DNA of 64,000 bases from Adineta vaga (taxonomy: Eukaryota; Rotifera): the NCBI GenBank assembly GCA_021613535.1, contig CP075494.1:2728001-2792000 (forward strand), given 5' to 3'. Below the pieces are notes generated by a model. That model ran no database searches and was not told the origin of the DNA. It saw only the letters and a program-made list of their open reading frames with translations. Below, one piece after another: positions 23,399 through 34,164 of the stretch. The position numbers and the translations under genes are program-made. Positions within the stretch are counted from its first letter, which is position 1. Each line of letters starts with the position of its first letter.

Positions 23399-24193
23399 GT
23401 TGCGATGATGTTAACAAATAAAGGACACAACACGTCTTATTCTGTTTGATGAAATCTTCTTAGGAGAATTGTTTCGATAATCTACTGCCAGAAGTATTTA
23501 TCAAATTTTAAAATTTTTCTTTTCTTTATATATTTTCACCTTTTTCGTTCTTCTGTCTATTTTCGCTTGGCAATTTCACATCGATACACCTACTCGCGAA
23601 AAGTGATACAGTATTGACTTAATATCTAATTATCGGTAGTAACACAATCATATGAAAGGAATTGGCTGTTTTAAGAGATTCGGTTACTCTTTCGAGAGCA
23701 AAATCAAATGTTACAATGATATCCAAGAGAAAGAAATATCACAGATTCTTTTGTAAATATGATTAGAAAATGAATCATTTCGTCATGCGTTAATCTCCAC
23801 AGAACTCTTATGAATATGTTGGTAATTTCCATATGATATTGTTTCCTAGTCTTGTTAGCAAATATGTTGATGAATCTTGAGGGGTGGGTGTGGGTGGTTA
23901 TATTATTTCTTACCAACACTGTCACATACTCAAGATGGATAAAATCATAAGAAATATATTAGAGTATGAATTTTTCTGATATAACTATATCATTCAGGTC
24001 TATTCTTCTTAGAATCTCGCTTGGTCACGATTAATTCATTTAAGTCATATGATGAGCTGCTAGAAACGCTTTGTCAGTAATTCAGATTTATCTTTGAAAA
24101 TTCACCCATTCACGCTCAAGAGAAGCAGGAAAAAAAATGAAAGCGTCGATATTTTCTTATACAATTTTCTTTAAAAAAAATCATCCTTTTCTA
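23399..24193. other. Spacer with palindromic repeat
   Basis: No gene was seen. It contains the well-formed palindrome 23874-23936 between the F-box gene start and the glycosyltransferase stop. Confidence 0.5.
23874..23936. repeat. CACCC/GTGGG palindromic repeat, copy 5
   Basis: It begins ATCTTGAGGGGTGGGTGTGG and ends CACATACTCAAGAT. The outer eight bases (ATCTTGAG/CTCAAGAT) are perfectly inverted. It lies about 480 bp upstream of the F-box gene start. Confidence 0.75.
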
Positions 24194-25801
24194 TCACCCC
24201 AACCGGTTCGATAGCATATTCTTCATTATAGCTTGTACTTGGTGATAAATATGACGCATGCATTCTGGAATTAATTTATCGGATTTATGGAACAGCAGAC
24301 CTCGCATAGCATCGTCAAAGGGAGCTTGAATGTCTGTTGTATCGACATGATTAAGCAGCAATTGGGAATCTATTTCCGTACAAAATTTATCCACTGTTCG
24401 AGCGCGATCAAGCCAAGTAGACTCTCTAAGCACTTTCTCTTTTGCTCTTTCTGCAAAACGCTCAGCAAGATGTTTGTTTTCTAACAAGCGTTTTACTTGT
24501 TTAGCAATATCTTCTGGCTGAAGTGGATCTGCGTAAAGAACATGCACGTTGTCTTTTAAAATATCGCAAGCTCCTGCTCTCTGCGACATTACAATAGGAA
24601 TATGAGTAGCGGCTGCCTCTTGTATTGCGAGTCCAAATGGTTCAAGATGCGCGGCATGAAGATAAATATCTGAGACATTTAGCCATGCGTTGATCATCTT
24701 CTGGGTACCATGACCTAGAAAAAAGATTCTATCGTCAAACCCATGTTGACGCGCGTAATCAAATGATTGTTGGTAGACTGCTTTTTCTTCAGTTGTTCGA
24801 GGCGGAATATTGCCACCTATATAGACATATATAGCTTGAGGAATGTCTCGAATTAGGTGTCTCATCGACTTAACGGCTTCGATAATGCCCTTGGCAAAGA
24901 CGAAACGGCCAAATCCAAGCACAATTTTCCCATTTTGAATAATCTGTTGATGACGCTTTCCAATGATACCGATATGATCCTGAATGAGGTTTATTCTTTT
25001 CAAGTATTTTTCTTCAACGGTATAATTAAATGAATGAAACCTATTTTGATCGAAGCCACCTGGGATTATCTGAATTCTATCTTTCGCATAATGATATTTA
25101 TCACACAACATGATGGCATGGACATGACTAACTGGTATGATACCGTTGAGTCTCTTCATGGCTGTCAGTTCGCATTGAAAGCGACATGTTAAGTTGGAAG
25201 CTTCAATGGCTTGGCGATATACTTTACTTAGATGTATGTCTTTATTTGTCATATTGCTCAGCCTTTCTTCTGCTTTAATCTTTGTTAGCAGACAATCAGC
25301 TTTCTCCAGGGCAAGCGAATGAGTGATGCCAAACGTCGTACGATAACGACCATCATGTTGTAACATCATTTCCTTCACTACAACCGCCATAAACATGCCA
25401 TCTGCATAATGCCCAATAATATAGTCATAATCATTATCTTTAATTATGTCGAATGCTCGTGCCAAATATTCACAGTAGTAAGGATAGAAATGTTCTTTCT
25501 CGATTTTTCCATCCGCTAATGTTGGCACATGAATAATACGAACACTCGAACAGTCGGACATTATTTCAATCATTATCTGATGAGGCATTTCGAAATCGAT
25601 GTTGTTATAATTTCGTGCATAAATATCGACACGATGACCTAGTTGGCCAAGTGCTCGAGAGATTTCGACTGCATAAATAACTTGACCACCGTTTTCTGCA
25701 GTCGAACCTTGACGACGAACGTACAAGTAGTCCTTAAGAAGAAGTGTTCCTTGTGGGCAGAAAAATGCATAGTTCTTTGATTTAGTGGCATGTTTTTCCA
25801 T
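24194..25801 (-). CDS. GT4-family glycosyltransferase, sucrose-phosphate-synthase-like; likely horizontally acquired
   Basis: Single 535-residue exon. Near the N-terminus QGSTAENGGQVIYAVEISRA followed by LGQLGHRVDIYAR is the donor/acceptor loop of sucrose-synthase and SPS-like GT-B enzymes. The C-terminal half has GGFDQNRF, LGFGRFVFAKGI and EPFGLAIQEA, the E-x7-E nucleotide-sugar site of GT4 enzymes. It would transfer a hexose from a nucleotide sugar to a sugar or lipid acceptor in the cytosol; the acceptor is unknown. No signal peptide or membrane helix is seen. It is intronless among intron-rich neighbours, and the closest recalled relatives are bacterial and plant, so transfer followed by amelioration to the host's AT bias is likely. 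The last ~60 residues (from HVDTTDIQAPF) are an extension beyond the catalytic fold. Confidence 0.85.
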   Translation of the reverse strand: MEKHATKSKNYAFFCPQGTLLLKDYLYVRRQGSTAENGGQVIYAVEISRALGQLGHRVDIYARNYNNIDFEMPHQIMIEIMSDCSSVRIIHVPTLADGKIEKEHFYPYYCEYLARAFDIIKDNDYDYIIGHYADGMFMAVVVKEMMLQHDGRYRTTFGITHSLALEKADCLLTKIKAEERLSNMTNKDIHLSKVYRQAIEASNLTCRFQCELTAMKRLNGIIPVSHVHAIMLCDKYHYAKDRIQIIPGGFDQNRFHSFNYTVEEKYLKRINLIQDHIGIIGKRHQQIIQNGKIVLGFGRFVFAKGIIEAVKSMRHLIRDIPQAIYVYIGGNIPPRTTEEKAVYQQSFDYARQHGFDDRIFFLGHGTQKMINAWLNVSDIYLHAAHLEPFGLAIQEAAATHIPIVMSQRAGACDILKDNVHVLYADPLQPEDIAKQVKRLLENKHLAERFAERAKEKVLRESTWLDRARTVDKFCTEIDSQLLLNHVDTTDIQAPFDDAMRGLLFHKSDKLIPECMRHIYHQVQAIMKNMLSNRLG

Positions 25802-26100
25802 TATAAATGAACAGGACCGAGCAAGAGTTCAAGTAATTGGATAACAGAGAACAACAACAATCCAGCAAAGATCGAAAAAAAATGAGAAGCTATATACTGT
25901 ATAAAAAAAGGAATATATGAAAATATAACATATACTAAATCAGTTTTTTGTCTACATCAAGCTTTGATAAATCCTTAGATTCTAGAAAGAATTACATTAG
26001 GAGTCTGGGCTGATGAGGGAATATGAAAGAGAAAGATTACAGAGAACGCATATGGCACTATGACCACAGATAGCGTCACAAAATTGCATAAAGACTGATC

Positions 26101-26118
26101 CACCTTGAGGGTGGTCGA
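26101..26118. repeat. CACCC/GTGGG short palindrome, copy 6
   Basis: CCACCTTGAGGGTGGTCG is a compact CCACC...GGTGG palindrome carrying the CTTGAGGGTG core of the dispersed family. It lies about 300 bp upstream of the glycosyltransferase start. Confidence 0.55.
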
Positions 26119-26608
26119 AGAGTTTAGAAAAATGGAGAATTATAAGTTCCACGGTCGATCCGTGAAAATCTTTGCGACATTTACTGAAATGATCATTTTA
26201 AGATACGTATGAAAAAACTTATATCAGCTACTTGCTTATACCTCACATGTATATTGTATGCAACCGAATGAAGAGAAAAATAAGCACATGTATGCATTAG
26301 ATACAAAAGGGAAAACAGAAGGAGACTGAAACTAGTAGAACGTGAAAGAGAGAATGTACGTATACAATACCAATCATCAATACATAACAGCGTGCTAGCA
26401 AAAGACACTGATTAACATAATTGACAGTTCATCATCATCTCATTTTATCAAACACTTTTTGTACTATATATTCACTTCAAATATCTAACTCTTACTTCAG
26501 AAGAGGTTACACAAAAAGCGCGCAAACTTTAAAAAGATTTCACTCTAATACTCTACTTTTTTCTAGTGACAATCATTTTTCACCTCATTTACTGTTTCCG
26601 TATATGTG

Positions 26609-26750
26609 TTGAAAATTCGATATTTTGAGAATAAAGACACGAGATGACGAATCCTTTGGAGGTTTTGCATATCTCATCGAAGTCATCTATTGGTAAGAGA
26701 TCTTATGCAAACGACTTTGTACACCTTAATATGCTCCCTCGTCAGCCATC
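26609..26750. repeat. Dispersed ~140-bp repeat, copy B
   Basis: Partner of 18641-18780 with conserved words (GGAGGTTTT, AATATGCTCCCTC) and the same orientation. Confidence 0.65.
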
Positions 26751-27457
26751 TATGTCGTGAAAGAGACGTTTTTTTACGGAACGTTTACATTGCAGTAAGT
26801 CATAACTCAGTTAATCTATGATAAACTGTTGGGAAACTTTTACTATATAACACAGGTACAGAGTATAATAATATGCGCTGTTCGTGACTTGCTTAGGCTG
26901 TCTTTCGATTTTTCGTATGAGACGTAACTTACTTAAAAGTTGCAACTTACCTAGACATATGATGTTCTTACATACAGAACGAGAAAAAAGTATCGCAATG
27001 GATAGTTACTTTTACTTTTTGTTAGGATAAAAGAATGTGTTTTATGCTTCAATGATCGTGACACTGAAAAGAACAGAAAATGATACACGATTCACGTATT
27101 TATTTTATTTAAACTTGCAAGTCGTTTATATATTCATTTTTGTTGAACTTGAATAACCGTTGGATTATCTTTAAAGGTAAGTGTAATTATACTATTTAAA
27201 TATTGCGCTGTTCAAATGATACATTATCAAAGCAGAGCGTATTATTTCAATGAGATATTAGTTTAAAACTGAATTAAAGTAAGAAAATAGTATTGAATCG
27301 CGATAAAATGGTATCCTTGTTTCATTTCAACTCTCTCATAAACTGCTACTCATATTTATCTATATTTTGATTTGTAAAGAGTAATGAGTATGGTGTGAGA
27401 AAAGAAATATCATTTAAATATAATACATATGAGTACATATGATAGAATATATCAACG

Positions 27458-29988
27458 ATGGATGATGGAAGAGTAGGCAACGATTATTTTGTCAATGGTG
27501 CAGATTCATTGTCTTCGCTCAGTTTTAAACAATTACAATTCAATTATCTTATCGCAAGTATTCTTATAGCTGGTAATTATATGAGATAATATCTTTCAAT
27601 TCGCCCATTTCTATATATATCTCATATTTTTTTTAAATAGTTGCCAACTATTTACCTGGTGCCTATCGGTATGCAATCTACGAGAGTAATGGAATAAGTA
27701 AATCAAGAATTGAATTATTGTATATTTGTTTCTATGGATCATCATTACTCATCGGTACGTTTGTTGCCATTCTTGCTGATAAATGGTGAGTTCCTTTTCA
27801 CAAGTAATAACGGTTATAGTATGTTTCAAACGAATGTCGTCCCATGTATAATCGAGAAGTCCATATTTATACCGTAGAAACGTTTCGTAATTTCATTTCA
27901 GTGGACGCCGACAAGCATGCATTTTGTGTGGTATCTTCTATGCGTTGTATTCCATTTCATTTGTAAGTAAAAACAGTTACTATTAGAACCTGAACTGATA
28001 ATTGAGGTGATCTTTCGAAGCATTTCCATTCCATATGGATTTTTGCCATTGCAACTATTCCTTGGGGTATTGCTGGTACATTGGATCAGATAGCTTTCGA
28101 ATCATGGCTTATCACAGAACATCGAAAAGTAAGCATTTCTTTCTAATACGACAATGACTGAAGTGCCTTTTGAATTATAGCTTTCTTTAAATACACAATC
28201 GCTCAAACATGTACTTCGCAACACATGTAAGCAATGCTTATTTAGATAGATTTGAGTCGTTATTATCAATTTTACAGAAATTCTTGGTAATATCGATATC
28301 ATAAGATAGTGCGATTCTTTGCAGTTGCACATCGAGATCGATGCTAGTAAGCTTATGAGATGAGATATAGATAGGATAAATTATTGAATGGCAAAGTAAA
28401 AGATAAGGTTTCAAGTGGTTGCAATAAATTGAACTTTTATTTCACTTTCATATTCACAGTTGTAGCTAGGATAATGGTATCCACAACAATGGCTTTTCTC
28501 TCCCAGTTTCTAGTTCAGCCATTTGGCTACATGTAAGTACTATTTAACTCGTTATCATATTTCCTTGTTCGAAATAGTGCCTTTAGCGTTTTTTTCAAAT
28601 TTTATATCGAATGTTTAAATCAGGGTGAAATTGACAGAAAAAAAAATGATTCAAATGCCTAAGCTATTATATAATAATCTGAGTTCTGTTATACTTCCTA
28701 TCATATTTCAGTGCTTCATTTGATGTGGCCGTTGTAATTCTCCTCCTGATGATAGTCTTTATACTGTTGAAATGGTCAGAAAACTATGGAAATAAAACAC
28801 TTTCATCTATTGATTCATTCATTTCTGCAACTAAGTCGTGTCTGGATGGTCAGTTCATTCTTATTGTTAGTACAACAAATAAACTCTTCATATTTGTAAG
28901 GTTTTCCAATTGTCTTGATTGGATTAAGCACGTCTTTCTTCGAAACAGTTATTTGTATTTACAGTATTCAATGGACACCAACACTTGAAAGCGCAAAAAG
29001 TATGATTATTCATGCTCCATTGCCTTTAGGTTTTTGTTATGGTGGTCAGATGGTAAGAATAGATCTACATTGGTAATAAACAAATATTTCTATTTATATA
29101 TAGTTATGTCGTTTCATTGGTACACTTGCATTTGGTCCTCTCGTTGCACGATTTCGAGTGCAATCATTTATGATGTAAACCATATTGATACACTGAACTC
29201 TTCTTTTTTCATTTATATCGATTTGATAGAATAATCTTTCTACTAGCTGCGATTGGATTGAGTGTACCACTATTTCTTCCAAATGTAAGTATACTATTCA
29301 ATGAATCACTACTAATATAATTACAACATCTTTAAGTCACAATGGCCGATTCTCATTGGCTTTTTCTTATATGAATTTTGTGTAGGTGTATATCGACCAT
29401 CGTTCGGTTTCCTAAGAAGTCAATACATTCCAAATGAGAGTAAGAATCTCACAATTAACTAACTATTTATTTCATTTTTCTATTTGCATATAGTTCGAGC
29501 AACAGTGATGAGTTATTTACGTGTTCCTCAACTTATTCTCGTAATTGGATTTTTACTCTTCGTAAGTATTTTACTTATGTGTAGACACAAAACAGATGTG
29601 TCCTTGAGATTATAGAGCATACAAGAGTATACATGATTTTATATTTACACGAAATAGAATTTATATATAGGATCACTGATGAGAAAATTATTTGATGAAT
29701 TTTAGCATTTTACCCTATCTATTGTGTTTATTATTTGGTTATTCATGTTAATATTGGCAGCGATTTGTATGATTGTTTTGCGAACGTGAGTACACCATTG
29801 AGCAAGAATTCTCTAACTGCTAGAAATTAAAATTGTTTTTGTTCAGTTTAAAAATGCCTGACGACGAACCGGTGGTTCCTGTTAAACAAGTACTCGCCAT
29901 TAATCTACCACCATTCCAGTTCACAGCTAAACAATATAATACACAATATTATCCAACAAATCCAAGTATTCATCGTATTCTATTATAA
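27458..29988 (+). CDS. MFSD5-like molybdate-anion transporter (MFS), 14 exons
   Basis: Exons are 27458-27572, 27641-27785, 27902-27962, 28021-28128, 28181-28226, 28460-28532, 28712-28869, 28901-29052, 29104-29174, 29230-29284, 29337-29439, 29494-29561, 29706-29785 and 29847-29988. All joins keep frame. The product is a major-facilitator membrane protein with about 12 helices. Signature pieces match the MFSD5 family: ANYLPGAYRYAIYES, GRRQACILCGIFYAL, GTLDQIAFESWLITEH, WSENYGN, a QWTPTLESA segment, and FGFLRSQYIPNEIRATVMSY followed by LRVPQLILV. The family is proposed to import molybdate at the plasma membrane. The C-terminal tail is cytosolic. Odd features: the intron at 28870-28900 is only 31 bp, while that at 28227-28459 is 233 bp. 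Start: ATG in MDDGRVGNDYFV. Confidence 0.85.
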
Positions 29989-30408
29989 TTTGAAAATAAA
30001 GAGTTTTCGACATTTACAGAAAAGATTAAATACTTTTTCTTTCTTTTTCTCAATTTTACAATAGTTCGAAAATAAATTTGTGCTCGTCATTAACCATCTT
30101 GAAAGGTTTGAGTAACGATAGTCATCTATCTGATGCTGACACCCACACCTTCAAAGTCAATATAGAACTATATGATTGATAAACTTTCATATCGCAAAAC
30201 TTTCATATATTACATTCATTTGAAATTCAAATGAATCTTTCATATTTTGATTAAATATGATTTGTAAGATGATCTTATCAAACAGTATAAGTAGACATAT
30301 ACAAAGATTATTTTTTTACACAGGTAATTTTATAAGAATAAAAATATATTCAAAAGAAATCATTCGATAGAAGTAGTCCGTTAGAAAATGTTTTTAGAAT
30401 AATCGAAT
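29989..30408. other. Spacer with palindromic repeat
   Basis: It holds the copy at 30096-30157, about 250 bp upstream of the TRPA-like gene. The rest is AT-rich. Confidence 0.5.
30096..30157. repeat. CACCC/GTGGG palindromic repeat, copy 7
   Basis: ATCTTGAAAGGTTTGAG on the left and ACACCCACACCTTCAAAG on the right. It lies between the transporter stop and the channel start. Confidence 0.7.
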
Positions 30409-33400
30409 ATGGAAACTTCAAAAGATGATAATGTTGTTCTTTCAATGTTTGGCTTCATTGAACACTTTCGTGAACTTGATGAACAAACAAAGGAAACAAC
30501 TCATCATAATTTTATAACTGTTCTCAAAGAAGTAAGAGAATATTCAATCATTTAATATAGAATTATTAATATTTAGATTGCATGTAATCCTGTTCCGCAT
30601 GTTTCTTCGCAAATAATTGACATTTACAAAGATCTTCAGGAAAAGAATTACAATAGAAAAGAATTTCTAAATAAACTGAGAGAAAATGGAGCGACTGATG
30701 ACTATGATAGAGAAGAACTTGATGAAATGATTCAAAAACTTGAAGCATCTCGTGGTTATGGTGAAAAAGAAACAAAACGTTTGATTAATTTCATAAGAAA
30801 ATGTCATTCTTACAACAAATCAATGATTACAAAAATGTTAGAGACACTCAACGTACCAGATCAATATACAATCCTACATTATGGTGCTCTTTTCAACAAT
30901 GTTTCGTTCTGTCGATGTCTCATCATTGACTTTGGTTGTAGTAAGATACTTTTATTTTCTCATTAATATTGTAACAAATTCCCAATATCTTCTAATCTTA
31001 TTTTTACTAAAGATGTCAATTTGGTCAGTTCAGATGGCGAAACAGTACTTCATATCGCTGCTCGATTGATAAATACCAAATATCCCGATCGTCCTGTAAG
31101 TATGACGATTTGACTATCGTGAATAAAATTCTTTTTATTTTCTTCATAAGTCTTCTATTTTGGAATATTTGTTAAATCATCCGCAAATTCAAATAAACAT
31201 TCAAGATAATCAAGGACGAACACCGTTACATTTTGCTGTCATCTATAACTGTCCAGGAAATGTTAAATATTTGATAGAACATGGTGCAAATCTTAGCGTA
31301 AGTTCTATATGATGGAATAGATTCTAATCGAAATATTTTCTTTAAGATTTCCGATATTGGCGGTGCCATTCCACTTCACTATGCTTGTCGATTTCTTCAA
31401 AATAACCGTACAATTGAATTATTCTTGAATTTTCCACAATTATTCAATTGTGAAACATACGATAAGAGGAAACCGATTGATATTGCAATTGAATACAATG
31501 ATCCCATTCTTATCAAGCGATTTTTGACTCATTCAAAAGAGAAAATTTTATCGTTATTAAAAGAACAATATGATAGAATAATCAATGCTAATGATAGTTT
31601 ACTTTATTTTGCTTGTCATCAATTACATGGTCACAAAAAGATTTCTCATCTAATCAATTCAAATAGTATTATGTATCGAGATAAAGAAACTGGTCTCAGT
31701 CCATTGATGATTGCTGTTCAATATCGTCAATTTCAATATGTCAAAGAACTTCTCCAAAATAAATCTTTTACACAAGAAGCATTTGAATTGATTAGCCATA
31801 TTTCATTTCGTACTGTATTACATATTTGTACGAAAATTCATAACAAAGATATTACTAAAACATTATTTGATTCTCATTTCATATCGAATACATTAACAAT
31901 TGCTGCTGATGTATTAGGTGACACACCTTTACATATGTGTGCACAGTTTGGTAATGTATACATGGCACAATTGTTATTAAATTATGTCAACAATTATGAT
32001 TCATTTGCAACGACCACCAAAGTCACTCCTCATACGATGTTAATGAAAATGAATAAAAATAAATTAACACCTTTGCATATGGCTATTCAAGCTGGTCATT
32101 TGGATGTTATCAATGAAATGCTTCGATATACTGATCTATCAATTTTAAATATGCGTGATGATCAATTACGTACATGTTTACATATGGCTGCTGCAAAAGG
32201 TGAGAAAGAATTTTATTTTTCATGTTATATCAATGATAATATGTTATCTATAGGACATATTGGTATTGTTAACATACTTCTTCAATATCGAGCTGATTCA
32301 CATTGTTGTGATATAAATGAATGGACACCATTACATCATGCAATGCAAAATGAGAAGAATGTCGATGATGAAGAACGACTTCAATGTATTGAAAGTCTTG
32401 TTATACGTGGTATGAGTAATATCAATGCTTTAAGCATTCGACGAGAGACACCATTACATATTGCATGTAAATTTAGTTCGAGTAAACTTGTTAAACAAAT
32501 GATCAAATTTGATTGTGATCTATTTATAAGAAATGTTGATGATTATAATTGTCTTGAAGTAGCGATCGAAGCAAATAATGAAGAAGTTGTTCAATATTTG
32601 ATTGAAAATGATAATTGTTTTGATTTAATGCGTAATTCACAAATTCGAGAAAAGAAACGAAGTTGCTGTTCTCTTCGTCCTGGACAATACGAAGTTGATA
32701 CACCGATGCGAAAACTTATTCGTAAAATGCCTCGAATGGGTTTGCTTATGCTTAATAAATGTTCAATGATTGTAGGTACTGAAGGAACAGCAATACATCA
32801 GAATATTTTCATGTATGAATTTCTTGAAGATCAATTTACTGTTAACAAATGGAATTCAGATACATCAAAAACTGAAAGACATAGTGAATTGTATACTTCG
32901 AATACAGTCAATCTTGTTATGAATCATCCATTATTTCTAATGGCTCAGTATGAAGCTTATGATCTTATGTCACATTCACTCAGTAATTATCTTGTGAAAT
33001 TAAAATTTAAAAATTTCGGTATTTTTCTATATATATTGCTTCTCTTGCTCTATTCGATTTATCTTGGATTGTTTACTACGATTGTATTACGTGCACATCA
33101 TCCGGGAATCTATTATAATCTTACAAATATTGATTTTCAAGATTCTTTATGTTACAATGTTTCACAAGTACTTCTAACAACATATCCTAATCTTGGTGGT
33201 ATCAAAACAACGATCGATTATTTATTAAAATATTCTATGTATACCGTAATTGGATTACTTATCTCAAAAAATATTTTTAATATCATCGAAATCTGTCAAA
33301 TGGATTTCTCCAAAACATTAAGATATTGGTTAGAAACATTTGCAGTTATGTTAAGCTTTCATCTTTGTGTATGATCAAGATCATCAAACGGATCTTACCT

Positions 33401-34145
33401 TTCGTTGTCCACGTCAATGGGAATATGGTGCATTTGCTTTACTTCTTAGTTGGTTAACTTTACTTGGATATATTCAATTTATTCCTAGCATAGGTCTTTA
33501 TGTTACAATGCTTTTGGTCATTAGTAAGAAATTTATGCGATTTTTGCCCATACTTCTTATTCTTATCACTGGTTTTTCATTTACTTTTTACATGGTTTTT
33601 CAAAATTTCGAACAATTTCAAAATGCAGCTTTCTCTTATATTAGAACAGGTACTTTATTCAAAGAGTATTCTTTCCATACGACTTTTGTTTAACTCAATT
33701 TAGCATTCATGATGTCGGGTGAATTAGGTTTTGATGAACGTATGTACAATGAAAATGTCAAAGCTTATTATAATGTGGCATTTCTTATTTATATTCTGTT
33801 TGTTCTCATCATGACCGTATTTGTCACGAATCTTCTTATTGGTTAACTCCTAACACATATTATTTTCTTTGATAATATATCTCTTTCTCTTTAGGATTAG
33901 CTGTCGGTGAAATTCCACCATTAATGAAACAAGCATCGGATGATCTCAATCGATTATTTTACGAGCTTGTTGCCATATGTGAGATTTTTCGTTATCGTCT
34001 CATTTGGATTTTACGTCGTAGTGACATAAATGATGCTATTGCATTCAGTTATCAAAATTTGGATAAAAAGAAATGGTATAAACGATTCTCTGGTTCGAAC
34101 AATATTGATGATACAAAGGAGATGAAAATAAAAGCATTTGATTAA
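30409..34145 (+). CDS. TRPA-like ankyrin-repeat cation channel with one frameshift
   Basis: Exons are 30409-30531, 30577-30940, 31013-31095, 31151-31297, 31347-32199, 32254-33649, 33704-33841 and 33895-34145. The N-terminal ~700 residues hold a long ankyrin array (GETVLHIAARL, GRTPLHFAVIYNC, DTPLHMCAQFGNVYMA, LTPLHMAIQAGHLDV, RTCLHMAAAKGH, RETPLHIACKF). Six membrane helices follow from LKFKNFGIFLYILLL. The pore region reads MMSGELGFDERM, and S6 ends FVTNLLIGLAVGEIPPL, both hallmarks of TRPA channels, which gate Ca2+ in response to heat or irritants. At about 33361 the frame must shift by one base: LSFHLCV-stop in one frame, FVYDQDHQTDL in the other. Removing one C would restore a continuous S3 region. 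This is a recent lesion, a sequence error or an allele difference. Confidence 0.85.
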
Positions 34146-34164
34146 TTTTTGAAGAGATATCCAA

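Larger units (their letters stand above)
25802..27457. other. Divergent intergenic region (glycosyltransferase / transporter)
   Basis: No gene was seen. It contains a CACCC-family half-repeat (CCACCTTGAGGGTGG, 26101-26115), about 300 bp upstream of the glycosyltransferase, and copy B of the 140-bp dispersed repeat (26609-26750). Confidence 0.5.
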
